DNA of 64,000 bases from Amyelois transitella (taxonomy: Eukaryota; Arthropoda; Insecta; Lepidoptera; Pyralidae). Positions 45,976-57,240 of the stretch are shown here, one piece after another (position 1 is the first letter of the stretch; each line of letters opens with the position of its first letter). The notes under the pieces are model-generated. The model ran no database searches and was not told where the DNA came from. It saw only the letters and a list, made by a program, of their open reading frames with translations. The stretch is taken from positions 4,171,501 to 4,235,500 of the forward strand of contig NC_083519.1 in NCBI RefSeq assembly GCF_032362555.1, in the 5' to 3' direction. Position numbers and translations under genes: made by a program.

Positions 45976-48900
45976 ATGAATAAACGTGACAGCACCAAGG
46001 ACAAGGAACGTCAAAGCGACGATAAAAGAACTTCAACGTAAGATCATTTGTTTTACTGTTTTTTGAATATTGCAGCATTCACTAAGGAATTCAATTAGTA
46101 TAGCCTATTTCTTTCATTGCCTTTCAAAACCATCTTTGAGCTCTTATCTATATTTGTACTTCATAGTGATTCATGACCATAGTCAACAAGGAAGTACTTT
46201 ACATCAATATTGTGTTCACATATTCTAGAATCAAAATTATGTTACGTTAGTTAAAACTAACATGTGATAATGAATGTCTATGTAACTTGAATTAAAAAAT
46301 AATTTACCTGTTTAGTAAATTTTGGTTACAAGTCAAAAATTTTGGGGTTTCCTATTTGAAGTCTATTTCAAACATTGTTATGCACACACATATTTATCTT
46401 TTATGGGGTAAACAGAACCAATAGTTACAAGCCTCATGGTCAGATTGAACATTCCTAAAATTTGTTCAAAATTTATTGACTGGTAAGATCCTATGGGAAT
46501 AACATTCCTATTATCAATGCCAATAGTATAAAGTTGAAAATATCTCATTCATTCACTTCAAAAATCAGTTAAATTTGTGTTCACTAGATCTGGGTCTTCT
46601 GGGAAGATGTGATGGGAAACACAAAGTTTATGATAATTAGTAGGCACCTGGGCAGCAGAGATTCACTCAAGTTTTTTTTGTTATTATGTGAAAAGGTGTT
46701 TTTGGTGAAAACATGGAAAAAACTAATTTTTCCACACATGGGACCCAGGTAGATAGATTTTAAACAGATTTCCTTTCTTTTTCCCTTATAACTTTTAATT
46801 ATTTTAAGGTTACCTACTTCAAGAATAGAATTTCAAAACATCTTCCTTATTCAATATATAACATATGAATAATGAAGGTTACAGCATGTAAACAGATTGT
46901 GTAACAAAGACCTTTTATAATTTTTCCATTGAATTCTGCAAGGAGTACTTAAAGAGGAGTTATTACGCTGCCACATATACAAAACAAAAATTATATTTAT
47001 CATTCTTATTAATACATACATACATACATATAATCACGTCTATATCCCTTGCAGGGTAGACAGAGCCTACAGTTCTTATTAATAGTTCATATATTAAGTT
47101 TATTCCATTCAGCCTTGCTGACATAGAAGTGAAAGACCAGGAGCATTAAATCATAGATGTATCTTATGTCAAATTGCTAGCCTAATTAGACTAATATTTA
47201 TTTATGTAATTATATGACAAATAAAACCATGAATTCATGGATGGTCTCTTCTGAGTTATGTACATAATTTTGTGACCTAAAGGATGCACTTACAGTGAGG
47301 AAAAACATTTTGAGGAAACCTGCACATTCAGGCAACTGAAAGTTTAACCATGATTGAATATAAACTAGGCTCCACTGCAATGGTTACAGGGTCAGATAGG
47401 AGTTGTTTCATGTAAAAACTCAACTCACCTGATCCAGGATCCATGGTCAATGGTGTACCCTGGGCTCCTCTTCAATGAAGTGAGGATGCCACCAGGAATG
47501 TAGCCATGAGGAATAAGGTATCCAAAACTAAATGCAATGATGAAACAATCTATTATTTCCTTAACATTTGTTTTTAAAAATTATACTATTTTTATAGATT
47601 TATAATAACACATACCATATTCTTCTTTTATCTCATTATTTTCTACATATTTACAGTCTATCCCACACAGCTTTTTAATTTGCATTCTATCAATAGTGGT
47701 GATACATACATATAATCATACCTTTATCCCTTATAGGGTAGACAAAGTCAGCAGTCATACACATGCTAAAAGACTACAATTATAGAATATTTACAAATAA
47801 TTATACTTCCTCATTGATTAGATTTCGTGTCTAAACACAATTGTGACGAAGTAATGCTATTTATGCTACCTATAATAAGTATAATGCAAATGTCATATCC
47901 ATGTATCCATGTTATGTTACATATTTCTAGTCTACAGTTGAATGCACTTCTATGAATCATGATCATGACAATATGTTTTTAGGTTATCTTTTTATGTTTG
48001 ACCACAATATTATTAGTAATATATATGTTTAATAAAATGAATAACATAGATTTTTGATATTCAGGGTTGACAAGTAGTAATTACAAATAGTAAGTATGTC
48101 AAAATCTAGAAAGTTTTGTTATAGAAGTTCCTGAAATACATTTTTACTAGGAAGTTTCTTTAAGGAATCAATAAATTTTAATGCGGAGTTAGTCTATAGT
48201 TTAATACCTTGACATAATTTATTGATTGGTTATTCATTTTCAGTCAAATCAAGTTGGTAGATACAATGCTCTGTGGTTTTCTTGTCAAATTGCTATTTAC
48301 TTTTATCTATTTAACCTTTCAGATAGTGAATCGATAATGTATGTACATTGTACATTGACAATATATAGTTTAACTTCAATCTAGTTATTAAAATTATATC
48401 TCTACTTTTCAACAACATCTGCCATAACTGATTTAAGCTTTCGCATTGCATAATACAGTAATACACAAAATGGTATGTTACATGCGCATATAATACCTGT
48501 ATTATTTATAAATAGTAACATCTGCCATTTCATGGTATTTTGGACCAGACACATTAAAACTTTTTGATGGATTCATGACTCACACATGTTTTCTTATTCC
48601 TAGAAAACACCACAGTTTAAAAATTTGTCTTGATTTGTAATTTTTTTTTGGTTGAAATACATTTAACAGTACATTGCATTCCTGTAAACAGAAAGTGAAA
48701 TATAAATAATTCTAGATTATGTACAAAAATTATAGCATCCCATAAAAATTCACCAACAAGTCCCTAACTCACCCTTATATAACCTAAGCTAGGGGCCTCC
48801 TAAAATCAGATACTTATCTAACTTCATTTTTACCATATTAGGTGTTTCCTGTTAACTGTTGTTGTTCTGTTGGACTCGTAAGTTAAGTGATGTTTTGTAA

Positions 48901-51900
48901 AGAGCTCTTTTTCAAAAATCACAAAAAAATTTCATGACAGAGTTTAAGGGCTCACCGTCATTGTTAGGTGACACTTATGCAGTGGTGACAACCAGTTTTT
49001 ACTAAGAGCCTAATAGAGCAAGAGCCCGTGAACGCCAGACATACCTTATTTTGTAAAAGCTGAAAGTTTCTGTAAATATGCCTCTAGTACAGGTAGGAAC
49101 GATCCCCACCTATGGTACTCAGGCAGTGGTTGCTTTGGCAGGTAGCAGGTAATAAAGGTATACTTTTTTCAACCTGAAATTCGTTAATTTGTAAAGCTCA
49201 ATTTTTTGATATTTTATCCGTAATAATACACAAACTCGCGTTACTCATTGCCAGACACGTACTATGGTTGCAACCCCTTGCCAGACACCCCTAAACTATA
49301 ATATTTTGTAACTCTACTTACGTCATTTTGTAAAATCTGAATTTAATACATATTTTTCGGGGAATTATTCAAACAACGTTTCTGTATTAGCCAGACATTT
49401 TTGAAGGTTCTATTATCCTGCCAGACGCATTGGAGTGAGCAAAAGATGGAAGAGTGCGGAGTATATGTAGTAACTGGAGCGAGTGGAACAGAGTGGGTAT
49501 CGTTCAGCGGACGGTTATACACGCATAGTAAACGTTGTAATATTAATTTGTGCTCATTGTAAAATAAATTTGATCCAGTTTTAATAAAGTGCTATCATGA
49601 GTGACTAAAAAGAAGACGGAGTTTGCTTTGTCTGTAAAAAAAATCAGTGAAGATCTTATAATATTTTACGAGGAGACTTTAAAAAAATATCAGACTATTT
49701 TAAAATTACGAAAAATACATAACCTCAAATATAAAGAGATTATTTTATAAAATGAACTTCATGTAACTTAAAAATAATATGAATTAATTGTTTCGTTTTT
49801 TCACAGTATTAATATTTTGTTATACAGGGTGACATTTAAAACAACTGCATCCTTTTAAACATACACTACACCCATGTTTCTGAGCTGTTTGAGATTTTTA
49901 TTTAAATTAAACGTCATCATTTTCACATTTAAAAAGCCCTCAAAAACTACGTCACACGCTTTATTAAAGACCAATACTACAAAAATAAATTAAAACTAAA
50001 CATGTAAATAAATGTCTGAAAAATAAATTATTTTTCTTGTATCAAGATCAAGTAAAATACAGAGTTGTCGAGATCGCTCAGCTAAATGAATTGTATCGTT
50101 GACCTTCGAATCTTACGCGTCGCTTTTCCGCCGCCCGGGGTGATATGTCGTGTTTAGGATCGTGGATTTTGATACTTTTATTTTTTTTCGTACTTTCTGA
50201 AATATGAATCGATATTTTTCTTTTAACGTTTTTAAATATCCTACAGATGAGTACACTTAACAGTTAAATTTATGCAGTTGAATTAAAAGTCACCCTGTAT
50301 AATTCTTAATGAACATTGTTTTCAAAATTTTGTATGTAATGCTTTTATTTAATTTTTTTTTTTGATAAATTAGAAAAAGAGACCGCATAATAAACGACAG
50401 CTGATGCGCAATGAAACGTCACAAGAAACCGAACGCTCTGTCCCACTCGCTCCAGTTACTACATATACTCCGCACTCTTGCATCTTTTGCTCACTCCAAT
50501 GCGTCTGGCAGGATAATAGAACCTTCAAAAATGTCTGGCTAATACAGAAACGTTGTTTGAATAATTCCCCGAAAAATATGTATTAAATTCAGATTTTACA
50601 AAATGACGTAAGTAGAGTTACAAAATATTATAGTTTAGGGGTGTCTGGCAAGGGGTTGCAACCATAGTACGTGTCTGGCAATGAGTAACGCGAGTTTGTG
50701 TATTATTACGGATAAAATATCAAAAAATTGAGCTTTACAAATTAACGAATTTCAGGTTGAAAAAAGTATACCTTTATTACCTGCTACCTGCCAAAGCAAC
50801 CACTGCCTGAGTACCATAGGTGGGGATCGTTCCTACCTGTACTAGAGGCATATTTACAGAAACTTTCAGCTTTTACAAAATAAGGTATGTCTGGCGTTCA
50901 CGGGCTCTTGGGCTATAAATGCTGTTAGATATTTAAAACTTAGAAATTTATTGCGAAAACAGGCATAGAACTCTCAGAAGTAGTAATTCTAACCATTAAT
51001 GAAAAGGATAAGATTGTCATGAAGAAATAGTACTTTTATACTGAACTTGTCATTATCAGATATTTGACCACAATTATGTCATTGCATTTATTTAATAAAC
51101 TAACACTCCTTTTCATTAAATAGTAAACACATTCTTGATAATGGTACTTGAACTGGGGCTTATCAATAGCAGCTGTTACTTTGAAGTATTCAATGATTTT
51201 TTTTACTATGATATTTGAATGTTTGATAATTGTTATCATGATTTAATGACCATACAAGAGATGCTCACATTTTTTTGGCATCACATACAAATTAAGTGAT
51301 CAACTGATGTCACTTTATGCCTTTTTGATTTGATGTTATGTAAAATTGGATAGTTACTGACTCCTTATAAGTTTTTGTGTCCCATGTGTAGTTATTTATT
51401 TTGATAATTTGACTGTTGTTAAAAGAACCAACCTTAAAATAAACTGGGAAGCTAAGACTACATGCATAAGAAAGTCACATGTCAAAAATGTAATAATCCA
51501 TATCTGTCAAAACCAAAACATAAATTAAAACAATAAAATCTGGTCTACTCAGGAACAGTGTCAAATATTCAACATGTGACTAACATACAAAATCATGAAT
51601 AAAAAACTGAAAACAAAGGCAGGATGACTTACCATGAATAGAAAGGTGTAAGTATTCTTTATTCATTTTTTTTTGTAATCAGGACATAACTATAAACATT
51701 AGCTGAATTACTCGGAATTCACTTTTAGAACACCAAATGTGCCAGACAGTAATTTTTTCAAAATAAATGCAAATACTGAGTATAGAATAAAATATATATA
51801 CAAAATAATACTGCTTATTCAGAAACCATGCTAGAACTTAAGTTATTATTGTGCAATGTACCCTTTTAATTGATTCAGGTACCTACCCTGGAGAAACCGA

Positions 51901-54900
51901 AGAGATGGGTAAATTGTCCAATATTCTAAAGGAGATAATCCAAATTCAATATTCTTTATACCAATAAAAAATAAAGAGGTAACTTTGCTTGTAAATGCTA
52001 ATCTTCAGAAATACTGAACTGATCATGAAAATTCTTTCTCCGTTAAAAAGTACATTATCTGCAGCTCCCTTAGCATGGCACGCACGACGCCGTTTTTATT
52101 CTGTGAAAAACTATAGCTCTCCCGTTTCACGACATAATAAAGAGCGAGATACCGATAGTTTTGTTTTTTCGCGCGATAAAAACAGCGTCGCGCGTACAAT
52201 GTTTTTGGGGCAGGTTTTATATGCAATGTATTTATCACGAGCGACGCCTTGCAGGGTCGCTAGAATGGTAAATCCATAATGTTTTAGTATGTTTGTAAAA
52301 TAAAGAGGTATACCAGACAACATTATTAAGAAGTGTTATGTACCTAAAATGAAAAATAAACATTAGATAGTGAACTAATGATCTTTAATGGTATGACTAA
52401 ATGTATAATTAATGAATTTATTTTATAATTAAACTTTTTTTATTAATTTTTGACTTTATATGCAATTACTTACAGCTACAGTTAGAGTAATAATAATCTA
52501 GAACCAAGCTCAAACAATAAATACTTAATTGACTTTTCTATATTTGCGGCAAAAATGTTAAATTTCATATGCAACTCAGTGACTTTTCCTTAGCAATTAC
52601 AAGAAAAATAAGCACAAACATACTTTTCATATCTAGGTATTATGCCTGTTTTCCGATTGGGGTAGGTAGAGGGCATAAATTATACTTTCCAATTTTTCTT
52701 TGTTCCTCCATATTAATCGCTCTCTTCATGCATTCCCGGCGATTATGGATGCACCTAGAAAACGTTTGAAATAAATAACAAAATTTAATGTTTAAAATGT
52801 ACCTTATAGAAAAATATTTATAGTACCTACCTACTATATAATATAGATAGTACTTTGGCTTTTATTCTTGTAGGCGATGGGCTGGCAAATTGTCACTATT
52901 TGAATTTCAATTCCATCTTAAGCCGAACAGCTGAACGTCTCAGTCTTTTTAAGACTGTTGGCTTTGTCAACTTCGTAAGTGATGAGTTATTCCGGTTCAA
53001 ACTCTCAAAATGTGATACCCTAGTATTATAAATATTTTTCATTCTATTCTGATGTTCTGTATTAATTATTTTCCATTCTATTCTGATTTTCTGTCCCCAC
53101 TGAACGGGGAAACAGAAAATTTTTCACAGTAGATCAGATCGGACGTGATTATATGTATGTATGGATCTTGTACATCTAGGTAATTGTCTCGTTTATGCTT
53201 TTGTTGTGGAAGTGCACTTTCACTTTTACAGTCAATGCTAATAGCACTTGGTGTGATTCACTCCACACAACATGTTGGCAATTTTTAACGTTGATGCGCA
53301 TTACAAACTAATATTATAAACGCGAAAGTAAGTCTATGTGTTACCTCTTCACTCGTTATCTACTGAGCTAATCTTCTTGAAATTTTGCGTATATTATTAA
53401 GAGTCTGTAGGAGGACAGGTTTGTTTTGATTCAGGTAAAAACAAAATTTTCCATGGGATTTTTGAAAAACTCTGAGTCTTGTAGGTGGCGCTATATATGC
53501 GCGGACGAAGCTACAGGTAAAAGCTAGTGTTATATTAATCTAAACCCAGCAATGACCTGCCGCGATTTAAGGCTTTTCTGAAAAATAGGTTAAATTAAAA
53601 TATATTATCAGTGTAAAAAAAAGATTGTGTATTTTTTAAAGCCGTGTAATTAATAGAATAGGATCACTCCATCTCTTTCCCATGGATGTTGTAAAATTCA
53701 ACCAAATAGGCAGATTCTTCTAGTGCACCTTTTACCATGACTCAATATGGGTAAGGTTCCCCTAAAATGGTTGCGAAAATCAGTCGGAAGTCGCTTCGTG
53801 TAACAACCTAATTTACCAAATCAAGGTCTAACACCGCACCCCGTGCCCTTTACCAAAGAAGTAAGGATGTAACGGGATTAACGCTAAGATAAGAGAATTG
53901 CGGATAGTACTTATAAAAAGAAAAAAAATGGGAAAATTAAAAATCTTATATTTCATCAACTGTAGTATACTTTAGTCTTAATTTTCTATGTAGTTTTCGA
54001 ATAAAGTTAATGTAATTAAGAACTGACTAATAGAATTATAATGTCCAGCTCACAACAAGTAGGTTAACCAGAGGTTTAGACAGGTACTGAAACTAATTAA
54101 TTTACTTGGCCAAACATACCTACTACGCAAATCGTTGTGTTTTTTAATAAGTAACTGGAGTGAAAATCTATCAATTCAAGAAAAAATACTGTGATCGTGG
54201 ATTTTAGTATAAAGAATTAATGGTAGGTAAATATATACTACTCAATAGTACTTATAGTGGAAATAAACCGTAAAATTTCCGTTCCCGCCTCATTTAGTGC
54301 ATCCCTCAACCACATATAAGGAACCTACCTGACAAGTTTCGAAACTTATACCAAGCTGTTTGGTTTGGGCTATGCGTAATAATACATATATCAGTCAGTC
54401 ACTCAAACAGTTTCCTCTTTTATAATAGAAGATACAAAATTGTGTGCTACGTAATTCTATAACTGGAACATGCAAAGATTGGAAATTGTAATCCTGCTTT
54501 TTGCGTGGATGTCAATTTACTTATTGTATCGTTCGACAATGCAGGCCGTGCACTGTGAAAACAACAATGTTCCAGTTTTTTGATCTTGGTTGTAGAAACC
54601 AAACTAAGTGAGTTTTGAATTCAAGTAATAAGGCGAGTGGAGATATAGCTGCTCAAAATATAACTATTTATACCTTATTGAATTTCATTTGAAACTAACT
54701 ACAAACAGCGATAACATGTATTTTTAACCGTATATACCTACGTAAGTTATTCGTAAAATTCGTTATTTAAATACAAATATATTATAAATTTACAAAGCGT
54801 ATAAATCTACCACTAGTATCTTGAGTATTCTACCAGAATAGACCAAATAACCTAAACATGTCTGAATTGCCGGATAAAATAGGAAGCGATCAAAGTTCTC

Positions 54901-57240
54901 AATATATTTCACAGCTTTGTCAAGTCGAACTGTCAAATGTGGACTGTGTGTAAACTTTCTTGTAAAAATGTGGTGGATTTTCTTGCAATATATTAACCTC
55001 AGCAATTTAACTAGTTTTATGAATTTCAAATTAATATATTTTCCTTTACTGAATATTGCGATTGCGCTAGAAAGAACTTCCATCTTTTAAATAAGTGCAA
55101 TAATGTGTCGATGTGGTTTCTGGCGAAGCATATAAAGACAGGCTGACGGTCTATAAAAATGGTATAATTATGTCAAAACCTTTCACAGCGTGGATTTCAT
55201 TATGTTTACAAAAGTAGGCTCCCATTTCCAAGGCATCAGTGAAAGACGCAACAAAACGTGTAATAATAAGCCTAATTGTAGGTAACTGTAATTATTTAAC
55301 AAGTGTCGATCTACACTATATTTATTTCTTAAAGACAGGATGATAAATGCTATTATGCTTTATAAGTCACCTTGTCTAAGAATTATGAGAAGTAGGGTTT
55401 ATTGTAACTGGTTATATCCGCCTGTATATCGTATCCATAATACATACTCGGGCTTGATATTTTAAACTCAATTATTAGATGGTAATGGAAAATATTTTCA
55501 AGAATACAAGAAAACAAGAGTTATTTTACACTTCACCTTAAGACATCATTAAGTAGAGAGATTATTGTTTTTTAACTAGTTTAAAAACAATTATTATGCT
55601 ATTGTCTTTAGATAACGGGAACAATGAGATATGCTATGAGTGGATGGTTAATAAAAATAACACTTGCTATACGTTTTACTTCACAGTCGCTCCTTAGAAT
55701 GCCAGTATTTTACAAATTAAAATATTTCTACCGTTCGTTCCTATTTCTAATTACTTAAGAACATTCCCATCCCACATATCATCGTCACTCCCATTTCATC
55801 TGAGTAATTTCCTAAACTGTTACATACCTTTCCGCGCGGAATTTCGAGTTCCTTAAGTAATAATATAAAACAATTAAATCTAGGTTGAGATATTGCATTC
55901 TTTTGAGTTCTGTTTGTTTACGGCACAATAGAAATAGCCTAAGAGTGTGGTGAATGTGGTTTCCGGCACCAATACAAAAAAAGAATAGGACCACTCCATC
56001 TCTTTCCCATGGATGTTGTAAAAGGCGACTAAGGAATAGGCTTACAAACTTGGGATTCTTTTTAGGCGATGGGCTAGCAACCTGTCACTATTTGAATCTC
56101 AATTCTATCATTAAGCCAAATAGCTGAACGTGGCCATTCAGTCTTTTCAAGACTATAGGCTCTGTCTACCCCGCAAGGGATATAGACGTGACCATATGTA
56201 TGTATGTATATTGCATCTATAATTTTTAATTTTCTTACATGTCACTGACACTACATGCATTTACGTAACGCCTCTTACTAGCACGTTCTTAGCATCTTTC
56301 CCTTCGCCTGTCAAGGATCTTATGCTGTTCAGAACCGCCTGTAATTGTACACATTTCTTCTAAATGATATACTAAAACATATACTTAAATTTCAACTTTA
56401 CAGAAGAAAGTTTATTTTTCTTCCGAAACTGTGCAGTTCTCGACTGGCAATTTTTTTTTATAATTATCAATAAATAAAATAGATGATATTAAATTTTGAA
56501 GCTTACAGCAGGAAGTTTTATTTTCCTATGTATTTTACATTTTAAGAAATAAAAGTGTTGATGACGTGCAGGGCAGATGCCTGCCAGGTCATGATTTTTG
56601 ACCTTGGTGTGCTATGAATCATCGCTCTACAAATTTCTAGCCTTACAGGAACACCGTTGCTCGGAGGGTTCACTAGCTCTCCAGCTAAAAAGGTTTACTT
56701 ACTTCATATTTATCCGTGCTACTACTACTACTAGTGTCAACGAAGGAAACTATTGACTAAACCTTCTCCTCTGTTTGGTTCTGATCTAAGAAGCGAAAGT
56801 CAGGTGGAAGTATTTGATGTGAAAACCAAATCTACGTCCAGGATCGTGGTGAAAGGCGCACCACGGTCCCCTGGCGCGTGAGGTGAGGACGTAACCGGGA
56901 CTGAGGCCAGGAGGATAATGTTTAATTGATCTCTTTTACAATGGATAATATCAAATAAGCCATTACAGCTGAATGTGGCCTTTCAGTCTTTTCGAAACTG
57001 TTTGCTCTGTTGTTTACCCCATAAGGGATAAAGACGTATTTTATGTATGTGTGATGATTAAATGTGTGTTTTACATTTGCAGCGCGACAGGTGCGGTCGG
57101 CGGGCGCGGCGTCGGGGGCAGCAGCGCGATGCACACTTCAAGGCACTCGGTCACCTCGTCTTCGGGCGTCCTCATGGTGGGGCCCAACTTCAGAGTCGGC
57201 AAGAAGATAGGCTGCGGGAACTTCGGCGAACTCAGGCTTG
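45976..57240 (+). CDS. gish: Casein kinase I gamma (gilgamesh), first two coding exons; gene continues beyond the window
   Basis: Coding exon 1 is 45976-46037 ([10 protein letters not shown]..., charged, 62 nt, donor GTAAGATC). Coding exon 2 is 57083-57240 (acceptor ATTTGCAG, donor GTAAGTGC). Phases agree across the 11-kb intron. Exon 2 encodes a Gly/Ser-rich linker, then [18 protein letters not shown] and FGELRLG. That is the start of the kinase domain with its glycine-rich ATP loop (IGCGNFGE), a spelling I recognise from CK1-gamma, the membrane-anchored CK1 class acting in Wnt/LRP6, glial migration and vesicle traffic (gilgamesh in Drosophila). No further exon is recognisable up to 64000, so the catalytic lysine, the rest of the domain and the palmitoylated C-terminus lie outside. 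Exon 2 is much more GC-rich than its surroundings. Two short upstream ORFs lie 40-130 nt before the ATG. Alternative first exons are possible. Confidence 0.88.
46385..46520 (-). repeat. Decayed repeat B copy
   Basis: TTATGGGGTAAACAGAACCA and the following AGATTGAACATTCC resemble the minus-strand 3' half, with many changes. In gish intron 1. Confidence 0.4.
47010..47076 (-). repeat. Repeat B tail
   Basis: CATACATACATACATATAAT, CACGTCTATATCCCTTGCAG and GGTAGACAGAGCCTACAG: a 5'-truncated minus-strand copy. Confidence 0.8.
47280..47517 (+). repeat. SINE-A, 3' two thirds
   Basis: TTGAGGAAACCTGCACATTC, AGGCAACTGAAAGTTTAACC, TGATCCAGGATCCATGGTCA, CTGGGCTCCTCTTCAATGAA and GCCATGAGGAATAAGG. Confidence 0.8.
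47700..47765 (-). repeat. Repeat B tail
   Basis: GATACATACATATAATCATA, CCTTTATCCCTTATAGGGTA and GACAAAGTCAGCAGTCAT. Confidence 0.65.
49014..50915. mobile_element. ~1.9-kb foldback transposon with 475-bp near-identical inverted arms
   Basis: Left arm 49019-49493 and right arm 50436-50910 are reverse complements of equal length, with only a few differences visible near the inner ends. The outer ends extend imperfectly to TAGAGCAAGAGCCCG and CGGGCTCTTGGGCTA, flanked by possible 3-bp TAA target duplications (49011-49013, 50916-50918). Each arm carries five same-strand copies of GCCAGAC (left arm: 49034, 49250, 49280, 49390, 49420), the pattern expected of subterminal transposase sites. No transposase frame is present, so it is non-autonomous. 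The core is partly occupied by a second TIR element. The superfamily is not clear; a TAA duplication would fit PIF/Harbinger. It lies in gish intron 1. Confidence 0.85.
49825..50297. mobile_element. Nested TA-flanked TIR element (Tc1/mariner-type, non-autonomous)
   Basis: Ends CAGGGTGAC and GTCACCCTG are flanked on both sides by TA. The inverted similarity continues for about 26 bp with three mismatches (through CAACTGCAT on the left and ATGCAGTTG on the right). Length is 473 bp with no coding frame. It sits inside the core of the foldback element and inserted later, or was carried by it. Confidence 0.7.
52074..52201. repeat. Foldback mini-element, copy 2 (~128 bp)
   Basis: Starts CATGGCACGCACGACGCCGT and ends with the near inverse, ACAGCGTCGCGCGTACAATG. 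Inner blocks AAAAACTATAG and GATAGTTTTG also pair, so almost the whole element folds on itself. The related copy is at 14562-14670. Confidence 0.7.
52863..52990 (+). repeat. Repeat B, 3' half
   Basis: TAGGCGATGGGCTGGCAAAT, TTGAATTTCAATTCCATCTT, CCGAACAGCTGAACGTCTCA and TTTTTAAGACTGTTGGCT. Confidence 0.75.
53088..53164 (+). repeat. LINE-type tail with TATG end
   Basis: TGTCCCCACTGAACGGGGAA then GATCGGACGTGATTATATGT and ATGTATGG: the shared 3' end of the LINE and repeat B on an otherwise different body. Confidence 0.5.
53305..53530 (+). mobile_element. Helitron-like non-autonomous element
   Basis: Begins ACTAATATTATAAACGCGAA, includes CTTGTAGGTGGCGCTATATA and GCGCGGACGAAGCTACAGG, and ends TAAAAGCTAGTGTTAT. 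Same family as 33712-33912. Confidence 0.6.
53645..53700 (+). repeat. Repeat B 5' fragment joined to SINE-A
   Basis: AATAGGATCACTCCATCTCT, TTCCCATGGATGTTGTAAAA then a break. Confidence 0.7.
53730..53905 (+). repeat. SINE-A 3' fragment
   Basis: TGACTCAATATGGGTAAGGT, GGTTGCGAAAATCAGTCGGA, AGTCGCTTCGTGTAACAACC and AAGTAAGGATGTAACGGGAT. Confidence 0.7.
55944..56211 (+). repeat. Repeat B, full-length copy
   Basis: The best plus-strand copy: TGTGGTTTCCGGCACCAATA, AGGACCACTCCATCTCTTTC, GTAAAAGGCGACTAAGGAAT, GCTAGCAACCTGTCACTATT, AAATAGCTGAACGTGGCCAT, TACCCCGCAAGGGATATAGA and the tail CGTGACCATATGTATGTATG. Confidence 0.9.
56805..56925 (+). repeat. SINE-A 3' fragment
   Basis: CCAGGATCGTGGTGAAAGGC, GCGTGAGGTGAGGACGTAAC and GGGACTGAGGCCAGGAGGAT. 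Followed about 35 bp later by repeat B. Confidence 0.7.
56962..57056 (+). repeat. Repeat B tail adjoining gish coding exon 2
   Basis: TACAGCTGAATGTGGCCTTT, CAGTCTTTTCGAAACTG, ACCCCATAAGGGATAAAGAC and TTTTATGTATGTGTGA. Its end is about 25 bp from the 3' splice site at 57081-57082. Confidence 0.8.

Noticed and set aside
52023..52323. Overlapping 70-94-codon frames on both strands
   Set aside because: They arise from the self-complementary foldback element.
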